From Gautieria morchelliformis (Eukaryota > Basidiomycota > Agaricomycetes > Gomphales > Gomphaceae): a stretch of 64,000 nt of DNA. The notes beneath the pieces are model-generated. The model ran no database searches and was not told the DNA's origin. It was given only the letters and a program-made list of their open reading frames with translations. Every line of letters starts with the position of its first letter. Positions within the stretch are counted from its first letter, which is position 1. Location: NCBI GenBank assembly GCA_015179125.1, contig WHVA01000162.1, positions 124,001 through 188,000 on the forward strand, read 5' to 3'. The position numbers and the translations under genes were made by a program. Of the stretch, positions 23,010 to 34,710 are shown in pieces.

Positions 23010-23992
23010 CTACCACAACGACTCCCCATCCTGAGCGGGACAAACGCAACCCGGGACAAAGCGCAATCCCGCTGCCTCATCAATAGCCGCGAAGCACATC
23101 CCTATAAGTGCCCTTTGTACAGATGCATCCCCATCGAAGTCCTGGATTTCACTTAACGTCAGCTCGTTCTGGCCGGTTCTAACAAAGATGACAATCTTCC
23201 GACCCTTTGTGCAAGTACTGTAGACAGCAGAGAAGGGGCATGTAATGGGATTGATTAAGTATAGTACAAAACTGATATCGAGCACATATGTCATACACAT
23301 TCTATGCTGCAGAACTCGTCCCCTAGAACCTTTCAAGGCTGTATTCTGTGTATACATCCAATAACTGACACAGTTCACAAATGTCCTCCACCAAGCCAGC
23401 ACAGCGACACACGTGAAAAACCAGGTGGGTATCTGAGCAGGATGTCATCGATGTCGGCAGGTTGCACGTCGGATGTATGCGTGATAAATTCAAGTAGAAC
23501 AAGCTCCTGGAGAGAATACTCGCCAAGGAGGGTATATCTCCTGGCACTCGGAGTAGTGGTGGAGTTGGTAGACAGCACCTTCGAGTTAGTCTTAGAAATA
23601 GACAGCCCTGTTGTGTGACGGAGGGCTTTGTTATCTGCATAAGGATAATCTTCGAGAGGAGTGTGACACCGGGAACTCGCTGTGCTCGAGGGTTCCGATC
23701 CTATCTCCAATGATTCAGGGTCAATGTCAAAACTGAGATATATCTAACAATGTTGAGAATTATATCGACTCGACAACTCGTGTGGGAAACACACCGTCGA
23801 GGAGGGTAAGTCGATGGAAGGCGGACTGGGAGAAGAGAGCACAGCAGGGTTGAAAGTGGTGCCACAGGATGTCTGTTCGATATGACTGATATCGCCCTGC
23901 GATTCAAAAGAATGGACAGGTCGAAGCCAGTACTTGAGTCGCGACAGCCAAGAGTCCAATGAGGCCATAAGGGTATTTGTGAACGTAAACAT
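23010..23992 (-). CDS. Hypothetical protein, four exons, 247 aa
   Basis: I do not recognise the family. The model uses exons 23992-23795, 23743-23422, 23345-23330 and 23217-23010, all with GT-AG borders, and stays in frame to a TAG. Exon 3 is a 16-nt micro-exon (EYSLE). The N-terminus MFTFTNTLMASLDSWLSRLK is mildly hydrophobic and amphipathic. The middle is Ser/Thr/Pro-rich (VLSSPSPPSIDLPSS, STNSTTTPSARRYTLL). The C-terminal part is ordered-looking (GRKIVIFVRTGQNELTLSEI, GMCFAAIDEAAGLRFVPG). The coherent frame across three introns is the main support. The role is unknown. Confidence 0.55.
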
Positions 23993-24865
23993 GGCCTAAA
24001 AATGAGGCAACTATCTGTCAGTTAGCCATAGTGACATTAAATGGGAGCCTCACGCAAAAGATCTCAAGAAAGTAAGACTTCAAGGAAGAAAGAAAGTCAG
24101 GTCGAATGCTCGCCACGTCAGTGGGAACAGCGATCTGGGGAGAAAGAAAGAATTTGGCCAACGCAGTGTTGGGTGCATTTATGCTCCTGCACCAAAATCA
24201 AGCCAAATAGATTCCACCATTCATATTTCTTTTGATTTTGACTTGAAACCATGCTGACATTCATTCTATGATTTGTCAAATTTTTCTTTGATTTTTCGAA
24301 GCTGTATTTCTACTTCTTTTCATGTTCTGTCCAACCGACCCTTTGTGGGTGGTTGTGGACAAGTTTCCTTTTTGAGCTGCGACTGTTCACTACCGTGCTA
24401 CGTTCTACGGGCGCTTATCATGGCACACGGTGGCACCACAGGCGCTAAAGCGCCAGCTAGTAGTACATGCGCATGAGACACATTTCCCTCCTCTCTCAGT
24501 GACAACTAAATTCACTGAGAGAGTGAATTAATTTCTAGTCTTCTTTTGAGCACCAAGTCCAGTCCTACTGCCATAATTCCTGTCCTCTACACGCAGAGCT
24601 CAGGCGACCGCTCAGGAGATCGCTCAGGGGAACAACCAGTGCAACTAGTCGACAGTCCTGGTGAGCCTGACGAGCAGTGAGTAACTAGTATTCCAGCTCA
24701 TTTATTCTGAGGCTACCCGTGAGGCTTTCAGCTGATCGTTTGACGATGATGTCATTAAGTGCACATCACATGTAACAAATATAACTGTATATAAACGCAA
24801 GCATCTCTTACGAAAGAATACTTCGTCTGCAACTGTATTGTCGACAACACGATCCCTATAAAAAA
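23993..24865. other. Gene-free stretch upstream of the repeat nest
   Basis: The sequence is AT-rich around 24180-24310, with the hairpin at 24491. A TATAAAC word at about 24790 is followed by a CA-rich transition. It may include an old LTR end, but no borders can be set. Confidence 0.3.
24491..24523. repeat. Perfect 12-bp inverted repeat with 9-nt loop
   Basis: CTCTCTCAGTGA at 24491-24502 is followed by CAACTAAAT and then TCACTGAGAGAG at 24512-24523. It lies in an otherwise gene-free stretch (23993-24865). It could be a relic of a small terminal-inverted-repeat element or a hairpin; no target duplication was identified. Confidence 0.8.
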
Positions 24866-25180
24866 TCAGCGCCCCGCAACAGAGTTGGGGCCTGGCGCCA
24901 ATGCGCCGCTACAGATCAGGTAGTGAATCAATGTTAGGTGAACTTCTTCCACAGCTGCGCCCAGCAAGCACCGTTCGTAGTCTTTCGGCACAATCATTGT
25001 GTGGTCCAGGTCGTAGGCAGGGAGCAGATTGACGCCATGAGTGTGTTTCACAGCATCTAATTCTTCCCGCCATGCCAGGCTGACTGGCCAACCATCGAAA
25101 GAGATCTGCTTCATCTTCGTTGCAGGCGTTGGAGTTAATGTACCATAGTACATATGGCCGCACGCTTTTACATTGTGCAC
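24866..25180 (-). pseudogene. Fragment of a transposon-associated conserved ORF
   Basis: The minus-strand frame reads MYYGTLTPTPATKMKQISFD, GWPVSLAWREELDAVKHTHG and LLPAYDLDHTMIVPKDYERC. A protein segment of this type (a short WREELDAV block, then LPAYD, then EVHLTLIHYLI) recurs, as I recall, in many basidiomycete repeat-associated ORFs. Here it is an isolated exon-like piece without partners and is probably dead. Which element it comes from is not clear. Confidence 0.45.
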
Positions 25181-25204
25181 GCATATTTATACAGGCCAAG
25201 GGAG

Positions 25205-25665
25205 AGGTTAGAGGGAGTGCCTACTCAGAGCCCACAGTGGTGCATCATATACCCGATCCAGGACAAAGATGATGATGACCTTCCCCGCTCTTTAATTATT
25301 CTTTCCTCCCAACTGACCTCGAGCTCCTTTAGACAAATCCAGATCAAATCGCACTTGATTACGGCAGTTACCATCATCCTCAACGAGAATCAAATCGACA
25401 TCTACAACGTCTATAATCCACCGAACACTGACACCGCCCTCCTACAGCTCCAGCAATGGATCTCTGCCAACCCAACACCGGTCAGCTCATCCACTATATG
25501 GGCAGGCGACTTCAACAAGCACAACCCATTATGGTCGGGCCCCAACAAGATGCGGAGCTGCCGTCGCAGCAACACGGAACTCTTCATGCAACTCCTCGCC
25601 CAGCACCACATGGAACTACAGCTGCCGCCAGGCACCCACACCTACCTGTCAGAGGACACCCTGTT
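25205..25665 (+). pseudogene. LINE endonuclease domain fragment
   Basis: The frame shows ILNENQIDIYNVYNPPNTD, WAGDFNKHNPLWSGPN and LPPGTHTYLS, the middle of an APE-type endonuclease; AGDFNxHxxxW carries a catalytic Asp. The N-terminal part is not present upstream, and the C-terminal part is cut off where a TTCCGAC-rich insert begins at about 25665. Confidence 0.8.
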
Positions 25666-26092
25666 TTCCATTTCCAGTTCCGACACCACACCCAGTTCCG
25701 ACTCCATTTCCGACTCCGCTTTCGGAAATGATTCCGCTTCTGGGAGAACTTCCACCAGTTCTGTTCACCTTGCTAGTTCCACTCCAATTTCCAACTTCTG
25801 CTCTCGGAACAGTGTCGGAAATCAAGCGACTCGCATAATAGGTGGCATCAAGAGTTGATCAAGGGTCAGGGAGGTCATGGGGATGCAGGGTTGATGGCGG
25901 GTGCCAAGTGTTGTCCCTGGCTGCGCAGCATAGTATAATACAGGCTCGCTGACATTGGGGGTCCTTAGACTTTTCTCTTTGGATTTCCCTTGTCAGGTGA
26001 GAATCCCCTCTCTTGTATACTCCGTTCATTTATACATACTTTGGATTTCCCCTTGTCAGTTGTGTGGTAGTGTGATCTCCACAACTAGCCAG
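25665..26092. repeat. Insert within the LINE with repeated TTCCGACTCC words
   Basis: Words such as TTCCAGTTCCGACACC, TTCCGACTCCATTTCCG and TTTCCGACTCCGCTTTCGG repeat between 25660 and 25810. The insert ends where LINE sequence resumes at about 26093. Such repeats sugg a small non-autonomous DNA element, but I found no terminal inverted repeats. Confidence 0.4.
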
Positions 26093-26330
26093 GGTTGCCC
26101 TTACAAGGGAGGAGTACCGCTCACGCTTCACTGCGGACTGGGATGAAAGAAAGCGGGCCTCCAACAAGGCTAGGAACACCTATATCTCAGCACTCCGGAA
26201 AGCCAAGTCGGATCACTGGAAAGGCTGGGTTGAAGGGGCGAACAAGAAGGACGTCTGGATTGCTGGCAGATATGCCAAGAACCCTCTGTCGGACGGGGCT
26301 CTGTCTGTTTTGGAACCCTTCAAGACTTTG
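26093..26330 (+). pseudogene. LINE linker segment between endonuclease and RT
   Basis: The plus frame reads EEYRSRFTADWDERKRASNK, then ARNTYISALRKAKSDHWKGW and IAGRYAKNPLSDG, the conserved linker that precedes the RT domain in LINEs of this group (a basic RNxYxxxLRxAKxxHW block). It is cut from both neighbours by insertions. Confidence 0.75.
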
Positions 26331-27602
26331 GTGTTATTGCTAACACCTCTGTCTATCAGAACATGTCGTTTACATGACTAGTAGAATACCAGTTCAATGC
26401 AGCAGCACAACTCTGGAAATAATTTAATATTTGTACCTTGGTTGCAATCTGTGTAATAACTAGTCCAAGTTATTACAGCTGGAAGGCAATGCGTTTCTTA
26501 GCTGCACTGAACAATAAACTAAAAGAGTGTGTAGGTTCAAGGACACTATCGGGGTCCAAGAGTATTCCTTTTAATAAAGAGGGAATAGGCTCCGCAGGAG
26601 AGTTTGTAAGTGGATTGGGTCGACCAACGTCAATGCACTGCAATAACGAGAGAGTAATGTGAAGTGGCTTTCGCGCACAACTTGACTTGACTTGTGAAAG
26701 TCACTGAACAGGAAAATCAACTGAACAGCTCATCTCGGGTATTGGAGTGCTAATTGACAAGAAAATCGATTGCCAACCTCACTCTGTAGAGTTTCACCCA
26801 GCATTTTAGGCTAAGTGGCTAAGCAGTAAAGCAACTACTTAACTAAGAATAGTTACTCTAAGCAAGAGTAGTATTCTAGTTCGGGTTAGGAACTTAGGTA
26901 AGATGTGCAAGTCACACAAGCTGTGTAGGATAGAAGATGGGTAGATTGATTGCTTAAAGGGCAGGCATAGGGCCTCCTTTTATATTGTAATGTACAGGGG
27001 CTTAGTAAGCAGGTAGAACCTTCTATCTATTAATGGAATGGGGGAAGAAGCTTGAGGAAGATGGAAGAAAGAGTTGGAAGAAACTGGCTGTTTCCAGGGG
27101 ACTCTACCATGCTTCCTACCAATCAGAGCTTGATTTGTCAGGAATGACTTACTGAAAAGGGTCATGTGCCCTAGCACAGCTTGGCTGAGTCATGTACTCC
27201 TGACTCACCAAGGTGTGCCTGGATTGGTTGAGTCATTGAGGCTGTATCTCCAGATAACCATGTATTTGGCACTCAGAAGCTGAGTAAGCAGTTCTGAGCC
27301 AATTAGGGCTCTGTAGCCATAATTACTAAGAGCACTGCTTAGCACAGCTGAGCATAGCCTGGTACAGCCTAGTTGTCATGACTGACCATGATCCCCATTG
27401 TTTGGTGAAGCCAAACAGGCTGCACTGTTTCTATGGCTGCATATAGCAACTGTTTGGGACTCAGCTGGAAATACTGAGAGAGCCATCCTGCCGGACTTGT
27501 GGGTGCTTGGGTGACCATAAGTCCGAAAATGCGGCCACCGCTGAGGTGGCCGGCGGAGTTTGAAATAGAGCACCTGGAACAGAGTTGTGGGTGCTAGAGG
27601 AT
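26331..27602 (-). repeat. Repeat-like insert in the LINE, left half
   Basis: There is no coding signal. On the minus strand a TATAAAAGG word (about 26975-26985) is followed downstream by purine/AT-rich sequence, as in a retroelement terminal repeat read in reverse. Words such as GCTGAGTCAT and CTAAGCAG repeat loosely. It continues at 28875 after a solo LTR-like insertion. The family and outer borders could not be determined. Confidence 0.3.
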
Positions 27603-28874
27603 TGTCACAACGTGTTTATTTCCCATACTCAGATGCTCTGTTCTCCCATTTCTCACTCCACCTCCATGTTCGTTCCGATCGCCCTTGCCGTGTTCGGCAA
27701 CCGATCTTCGCTGTTCGCGCCATTTACCATAGCCACGCTGTCAAAGCACGATTGACGTCTTTGGACTGACTTGGCAGCCATCGCTGGGCCTATTACCTCC
27801 TCTGCTCAACCCTCTTTCGATGGTGTTCCTATGGTCAGATTGTCATGACTTGTGTATTTCCTGCACCTTGTTATCCCCATTTCCCCTTTCGCCACTCCTC
27901 CCCCATGTTTGCTTGGCTTCGCCCTCCACCTCGACCACTCCTCCCCTATGTCATCTCCGTTCGCCCTTCCTCGCATTTCGCCGAACAGTCATTTGCTGCT
28001 CCCATCATTTGCCAGCAGGCACACCATCAAATCACGATCGACATCCCTACCCGGCCTGATGGCTCGTCAGTAGCTCCATCAGCTTCTCGATCCAACCCCC
28101 TTTTGGTGTTCATATGAGCAGGGTGCGTTCGCGGGACGTTCTACCCGTAGGTCGTGTGGGATCAACCCAGTAGATGAAGAACCCGTGCAGGGCGGTGTAT
28201 ATGCAGGCCCCAAGACATGATTTCGTACATAGGTGCCTTCGCCACCTTTACTCTCTGCCGTTTCATGTTTGCACTCTTCCCTCACTCTATTGTATGTTTA
28301 TTCCATCTACTTAGTATCATGACTGCGCACCCCTATCCAACCCTGACTCACGACGGCCTCTTTCCTATTCGCTGATACCTTACGAGCATTCGATATAAGT
28401 AGTTTACATTTGCATGTATATTCTCCAGTTCAATTATCATACATTGTCCATCTTGTGCAAACTTGACCTCACTGTGATCATCGTCTTGAGCCTTCTCCTG
28501 GAGATTTCTATCTTCGACCAGAAGAGGACTTAGGCATCACTGGAGAGTTCTCATACTTCATCTTCGTTACCTTAACCTTTGAACTACTTTCTGTGCTGAC
28601 GGCGAGGGGCTCCGAAGGAGCCCCTTCGCCGGCGAAGGGATTGTCGCTACTTAGACAACCCTTCCGTGACACCTTGTACGTTACATCGTCAAGTGCCACA
28701 GGCTATTTCGCTACGACTGTAGATAGGGCGAGCTCCGCTCGGGCAGCCCTCTTACCTTGTGAACATTTATTGGTTCACCTATTCACCGAACGGCATACTT
28801 ATTCGCACAAGTTATTCGGGCATTCGCTGTGTTCACTAATACACGATATTAACGCCTAAAAACCAATCTTGACA
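27603..28874 (+). mobile_element. Solo LTR-like copy A with 5-bp target duplication
   Basis: The copy begins TGTCACAACG and ends CAATCTTGACA, giving TG...CA ends with a TGTCA/TGACA terminal match, and is flanked by the direct repeat AGGAT (27598-27602 and 28875-28879). It contains a second 5' unit starting TGTCATGACTTG at 27841, a TATA-like GATATAAGTAG region (about 28392) and the hairpin GGGGCTCCGAAGGAGCCCC (about 28608). It shares its whole right two-thirds with copy B at 30968-32806. No internal coding region is present, which fits a solo LTR or non-autonomous relative. It lies inside another insert that itself splits the LINE. Confidence 0.75.
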
Positions 28875-29094
28875 AGGATCCACAACTCTGTAATGACAGA
28901 AAAAAGGTAGTTTGAGCCATGGAGACTTTGGAAAAATAAGGAAAAATATAAGATAACTAGAGGAATGTTTGAAAAGCCTTTCCCCAGTTATATTAACAGC
29001 ATACAGATACTGTTAATTCTTCAAATATGTTTTTACATGTTGTCAAGACAAAAAGAAAAGACTAGGGCTGGTTGAGCAGCCTTCCTTGGCTGGT
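28875..29094. repeat. Right half of the insert that hosts copy A
   Basis: CCACAACTCTG just right of copy A is the inverse of CAGAGTTGTGG just left of it (about 27581), so copy A landed in the centre of a short palindrome of the host insert. Nothing is coded here; LINE RT sequence starts at about 29095. Confidence 0.45.
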
Positions 29095-30967
29095 TGAACA
29101 GCTGTTCCCCTACACTGTTCCGCATACCCACACTGGTCAAGAGAGCGGCTGACGGTCAAGTGATATTGGAGTCACACACCGATACTGACAAAGCTGCCCT
29201 CTTTACAGAGCTCTTCTTCCCACCATGCCCTCAGACTCTCCCAGACCTGCCAGACGACAACGCCCACACCCACCACTGCTTAGCTTCACCATGCCTGCAC
29301 CTCACCAGGTCCAAAGCCGCATCAGGAGAACCAAACCCTACAAAGGGCCAGGCGAGGATGGCATACCCAAGATTGTGCTGAAAGAGTGTGAGCGGTTACT
29401 GACACCACTTCTCCACTTCTGCCTCCAGGCTATCATCACTACCCGATACTTTCCAAGGCGATGGCGCACCTGGAAGATGATTGTTCTATGCAAGCCGGGC
29501 AGACCGGACTACACCGTTGCCAAAGCGTACAGGCCGATTGCGCTCTACAACACCATTGGCAAGATAGTATCAGGGGTAATGACAGATGTTACAGTCTATC
29601 TCACGATCTGCCAGTCTCCTCCCCCTTCGCCACTTCGGTGGCCTCCCAGGCAGGACAACAGTTGATTCCCTTCTCCACCTCACACATTGGGTCAAATCAG
29701 CCTGGCGAAAGCGCAAGGTTGTCACCATCATCTTTCTTGACATAGCGAATGCTTTCCCCAATGCAGTGACAGCCAGGCTCCTCAAGAACATGGCCAAACT
29801 GGGATACCCGACAGAGATCATTACCTTCTTCGAGGCCATGCTCGAGCAGAGGAAAACTACACTAAGCTTTGACGACTAGTCCTCCTTACCCATTGACATT
29901 GATAATGGCATTGGTCAGGAGGAGACCGCTTCCATGATCCTCTACCTTATATACAGCTATGGCTTGGTTGCGATCCCCAGAGGCGAAGAGGAGGACGGCG
30001 GTGCCTATGTCAATGACAACTTTTTCATGGCAATCGGGGACTCCTTCGAGGACTGTGATGCGACACTCAACAACATGCTTGACAAGCAGACGGCCTGGTC
30101 GGTGGCACATAACTCCCATGCAGAGCTGTCTAGGTTTCAATGCCTAAGACTCACGAGGTGCAAAGATGTTACAAGTGCTGACTTTACCCACAGGCACACC
30201 CAATGCACCATCAAATGTGTGACAGAGGCACACCTACTTGGAGTGCAAATTGACCAAGAGTTGCGCTGGCACCAACATGTGCACCAGGCCATGCAGAAGG
30301 CTGAAGGCCTCCTCCTGGCAATAAACAGACACACACGGCCCGCATTTGGTCTGCCAGAGTGCCATGTGCGGCAACTCTACACATCGATGACCCTACCCAA
30401 GCTTGAGTATGCCCTGCCAGTCTGGTACACGCCCCCACACAAGAACCCTGGCTTGAATCGGCACACCGGATCAGTAGGACATGAAAAAGCCCTGGAAAAG
30501 GTACAAAGACTAGGCTGTCTACTGATTACTGGAGCGTACAGATCGACAGACATGGACCTCTTGGAGCTCCATGCCATGATTCCTCCCGTTTGTCTCCGCC
30601 TCAATGACACCTGCCACCGCGAGGCGCTGCGCCTTGCCAGCCTGCCAGAAGCCCACCCCCTGTTCAAAACGGTCCGACAATGCCCAAGGTGCCATCCCCG
30701 CTCACACCCCTCCCCTATACATCTTCTTCTATCGAGGTACAAGATTCGCCCCCACACGATCGAGACAATCGACCCTGCTAGACAACACCCTAGCTGGCGT
30801 CCCCAGTTCACCTCTCACATAGCAGGAAGCAGGCCCGATGCAGCGAGAAATCTCAGGACTAGACTCGATGCCTTGCACATCTACTTGGACGCCTCTGGCT
30901 TCAAAGGCAACATCGGGGCAGCAGCCATTATCCTGCAAACTGGTGAATTGCTTCAGTTCAGGCTAGG
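29095..30967 (+). pseudogene. LINE reverse transcriptase and start of RNase H, broken
   Basis: The RT domain is recognised by GPGEDGIPKIVLKECERLL, AYRPIALYNTIGKI, GGLPGRTTVDSLLHL, FLDIANAFPNA (catalytic Asp) and AYVNDNFFMA. The last is at the usual YADD/YVDD site, with Asn at the first Asp position. The thumb/connection region follows (HLLGVQIDQELRWHQHV), then LHIYLDASGFKGNIGAA, which opens RNase H. Frame changes near 29590 and an in-frame TAG at 29878-29880 break it. RNase H is interrupted at 30967 by LTR-like copy B. Confidence 0.85.
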
Positions 30968-32806
30968 TGTCATGATTTGTTTATTCTGCGAATCATCCCT
31001 CAGCACAAGGCGAATGACTTCCCGAACCAGCGAACGACTTCCTGAACCAGCGAATATCTTGCCAAAATATTCATCGCCATACTGCTTTCGCATCCGCTAT
31101 TCGCATCATTCCTGCCAGCACGCCAGGTGTTGGAGCCCTCATCCATCATAGAACCCATCATCTGTTAAACTCCCACTCCATGACAGACCCACATGCTCAG
31201 GATGCATTCGGATAGTGTCAGTTGCAGCCTCCATGCAGGTTGGACTCAATGGGACTCGTACCACTGCAGCGCAGGACGAATTAGCTTCGCTGAAGTTTTC
31301 ACTACACAGTTGTCATGACACATTGATTTATTGTATCAAGCTATCCCTGTTTTCCCTTTCACCACTCTTCCATGTTCGCTCGGCTTCGCTCCATTCACTC
31401 CTTGCTCGATTCACTATTCGCCACATTCACCAAATGACCATTCGCTACTTGCATCATTCGTCAGTAGCCATGTCATCAAACACGATCAACATCCTTTACC
31501 TGGATTGATGGTTCATCACTGGTCCTATCATGAATTGCAAGGAGGTGCAGGCTGTCATGACTCATTTATTTCTTGTATCAAGCTATCCCTGTTTTCCCTT
31601 TCACCACTTTTCCATGTTCGCTCGGCTTCGCTCCATTCACTCCTTGCCCCATTCACTATTCGCCACATTCGCCAACTGGCCATTCGCTACTTGCATCATT
31701 TGCCAGTAGCCATGCCATCGAACACGATCGACATCCTTTACCTGGATTGTTGGTTCATCACTGGTCCTATCATGAAGTGCAAGGAGGTGCAGGCTGTCAT
31801 GACTCATTTATTTCTTGTAACCAGCTATCCCTGTTGTCCCTTTCACCACTCTTCCATGTTCGCGTGTCTTCGCTCCATTCACTCCTCACTCCATTCGCTA
31901 TTCGCCACATTCGCCATATGACCATTCGCTACTCGCATCATTCGCCAGCAGGCACGCCATCAAACACAATCGACATCCTTTACCTGGGTTGATGGTTCAT
32001 CACTGGTCCCATCATCTTCTCAACTCAACCCCCTTTGGGTGTTCCTATGTCCAGAATGCATTCGCGGGGCATCCTACCCATAGGTCATGTGGGACCAACC
32101 CAGCAGATGAAGAGTCCATGCAGGGTGGTGTATATGCAGGTCCCAAGGCGTGTTTTCGTACATAGGGGCCTTCGCCTTCTTTCCTCTCCATCGTTTTATG
32201 TTCGCACCCCTCTTCCATTCTATTGGATGTCTATTCCATCTATTATGTATCCTGACCACGCACCCCTATCCAACCCTGACTCCAGACCGCCTCTTTCCTA
32301 TTTCGCTAGCACCATATGAGCATTCAGTATAAGTAGTCTACATTCGCATGTATATTCTCCAGTTTAATTATCATATGTCGTTCATCTTGTGCAGCTTTGA
32401 CCTCGCCGTGGTCACCGTCTTAAGTCTTCTCTTGGAGATTTCCATCTTTGACTAGCAGAGGACTTCGGCATCACTGGTGAGTTCTCATACTTCATCTTTG
32501 TTACCTTAGCCTTCGAACCATTTTCTGTGCTGTTGGCGAAGGGCTCCGAAGGAGCACCTTCGCCAGCGAAGGGATTGTCGAGACTTAGACAGCCCTTCTG
32601 TGAGACCTTGCACGTTACATCGTCAAGAGTCACGGGCTATTTCGCTACGACTGTAGATAGGGTGAGCCCTGTTTAGGCAAACCCTCTTACCTTGTGAACA
32701 TTCATTGGTTCACCCATTCGCCGAACGGCATACCTATTCGCACAAGTTATTCGGGCATTCGCTGTGTTCACTAATACACGATATTAACGCTTAAAAACCA
32801 ATCTTG
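30968..32806 (+). mobile_element. Solo LTR-like copy B inserted in the LINE RNase H
   Basis: This is the same family as 27603-28874. It begins TGTCATGATTTG and ends at CAATCTTG; the LINE word TAGG occurs at both junctions (30964-30967 and 32807-32810), consistent with a target duplication and slight erosion of the 3' edge. It is longer than copy A because a ~242-bp 5' unit beginning TGTCATGA is tandemly repeated at about 31313, 31555 and 31797. The last ~1 kb matches copy A closely, including the TATA-like region and the CTCCGAAGGAG hairpin. TTCGC words are strikingly frequent. There is no coding content. Confidence 0.75.
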
Positions 32807-33530
32807 TAGGCAAGGAATCAAAGCACATGGTCTTTAAAGGTGAACTTGTGGGTATTCTACTGGCACTGACATTTCTAGAGAATCATCCCCAAGTCAAGAC
32901 GGCACTGATTGCGCTGGACAACCAAGCTGCCATCCAGGCCCTGCAGAACAACCGTGCCCAGCCAGCTCAGTACATCCTCGACGAGATCCACATGGCCATT
33001 CGCAAATTGAAGCGCCGTCGCCGCCAATTACATATCCATCTGGGATGGGTGCCAGAACATGCAGGCATTGCAGGTAACGAACTTGCCGATACCCAGGCCA
33101 AGATAGCCACGGAGGGCAATACCTCAGACACCACCCTCCTTCCTCGGCTTCTGAGGAGACGTCTCCCAGCAAGCGTTGCGGCACTCAAGGTGCGTCGAAA
33201 ACAAACACAACTCCAACGCTGGTGGAAGATCTGGTTCAGATCCCCCCGCTTTCATAGGATGTCCAAGATTGACTCAAGGCTGCCCAGCTGCAAGACGTAC
33301 AAGATGCTCAGCTCCCTGCCTCGCTGTGCAACGAGCATCCTCGTTCAATTGCGTACCGGCCACGTATCGCTCAATCTCTTCCTTAAGAAGATCAAAGCTG
33401 TGGACTCGGCCCTATGTGCACGCTGCCAAGAACACCGGCCGCTTCCAGAAGTATACGGACGTCGCTCCAAGCGTCGTTCACCCATCCTAAGCCCCATCTC
33501 TTTTACTGCATGGCTGTTATGCTGAGTCTA
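32807..33530 (+). pseudogene. LINE RNase H and C-terminal part
   Basis: After copy B the RNase H frame resumes with GKESKHMVFKGELVGILLAL, ALIALDNQAAIQAL (active-site Asp) and LGWVPEHAGIAGNELAD (His/Asp motif). It continues through a basic segment to LCARCQEH, which looks like the start of the C-terminal Cys-rich motif. The second half of that motif is not in frame. Without copy B the first part (LHIYLDASG...) and this part would be contiguous. Confidence 0.85.
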
Positions 33531-34710
33531 CCACATACAGCGTCACGTACTCTACCCCGGCTCTCGCTTTCTGCCGGACTTCCTATGAGGGCTTGGCCCT
33601 CTTGTGCCTCCCCGGCCAAATATTATGCACCCCAGTCCTTCTGACATGCTCCCACCCCTCTGCTCCTATACCACCTACACCTGTACCCTCCCCTATGTAT
33701 ACTCTCCCGTGGATGCACTGGAGGCGCGAGGAGTTTCGACCGATGCTGGAGAACCAGCAGCGGGCTTCCTCCGTGGCAAGAGACACAGATCCAAAGATGC
33801 TTCCATCTTCAAAGCACGGAAGGTTTATAATCGCGTCTCCTGCCCTGCCTAGGGCCGGGTGCACCCACGGGAATGCCTTCCCGCTATTGTCTACCTAACC
33901 ACCGCACCATTCTTAGTAATTATATAGGGGCAGCCCCGATCATGTAGCTACAAGTGCACCATAAGCGCCTCGCGCTTCACGCACTATAATTGAACCTCTC
34001 TCTCTCTCTCTCACCAAAGAGCAGACATCACATGCGTTAATTCAACGACCGATGCATGATGAGCTATACTTAGCACAAAGCACGGAGAATAGTCGGCTAA
34101 AGTGTCATAATTCCCACGATTTTCGACTTCCCAGAGCCCTTGACGAGCAAGGGGATTTAGATCCAAAAATCATCAGGCGACCTTTTGGCCTAAAGCGCGG
34201 TGCATGCCCCCACAACGCCAGGCCTCCACATTCTAACTTCTCTAACCTAATCCCTCGGAATTGGACATAGCTTGGTCTTCTAGCACAATTACAGAGTTGC
34301 AGCGCAATTTCAAAATTCGTCAACCCTTTATTGCGGTACTAATCTTCTCGCCTCTGTGCCACTCAATGCCCAGAATTTCGCATACTTCCAAGATCTCATG
34401 CCAACGAGGAGTCAAGTGACAGTACGTCCTTCTAACATTTGTCCGACTAGGTGTTTACTACCGACATGTTCGTCGCTGCCATAGCTGTACTGCATTCACA
34501 TTCACTCCCACGACTAATTTCGACACATAACAGCCTCGTGCCACTCAAGAATTTTTCATACCACTGCCCCCCAAGTGCCTGATGCCTCATGTCACAGGCA
34601 TGTAAGGCTGTGTTTCGAAAGGCATAGAAGCGTATGATGCGGCTTTATCCGACCCAGGCTGAAGCGCAATAGTGCTCCCTATACACCCTGTGGTAATATT
34701 GGGAACACTC
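33531..34710. other. Non-coding stretch with a (CT)n microsatellite
   Basis: 33995-34012 is a run of CT dinucleotides. A plus-strand frame at 33604-33852 (ending ARKVYNRVSCPA) has some coding look but no motif; it may be degraded LINE tail or an unrelated exon. At 34137-34153 the motif CCCTTGACGAGCAAGGG occurs, which recurs near 52505. Confidence 0.4.

Larger units (their letters stand above)
25200..33530 (+). mobile_element. Tad-like non-LTR retrotransposon (LINE), split by nested insertions
   Basis: The pieces run in the order expected for a LINE: endonuclease (25205-25665), linker (26093-26330), reverse transcriptase (29095-30967) and RNase H (32807-33510). Between them lie unrelated sequences: about 430 bp inside the endonuclease part, about 2.8 kb before the RT including an LTR-like copy, and a 1.84-kb LTR-like copy inside RNase H. 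The combination of EN, RT and RNase H in a basidiomycete suggests the Tad clade. The 5' end (ORF1, start of the endonuclease) is missing, and the 3' end, expected after a Cys-rich stretch near 33410, is not clear. The element is dead. Confidence 0.85.
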
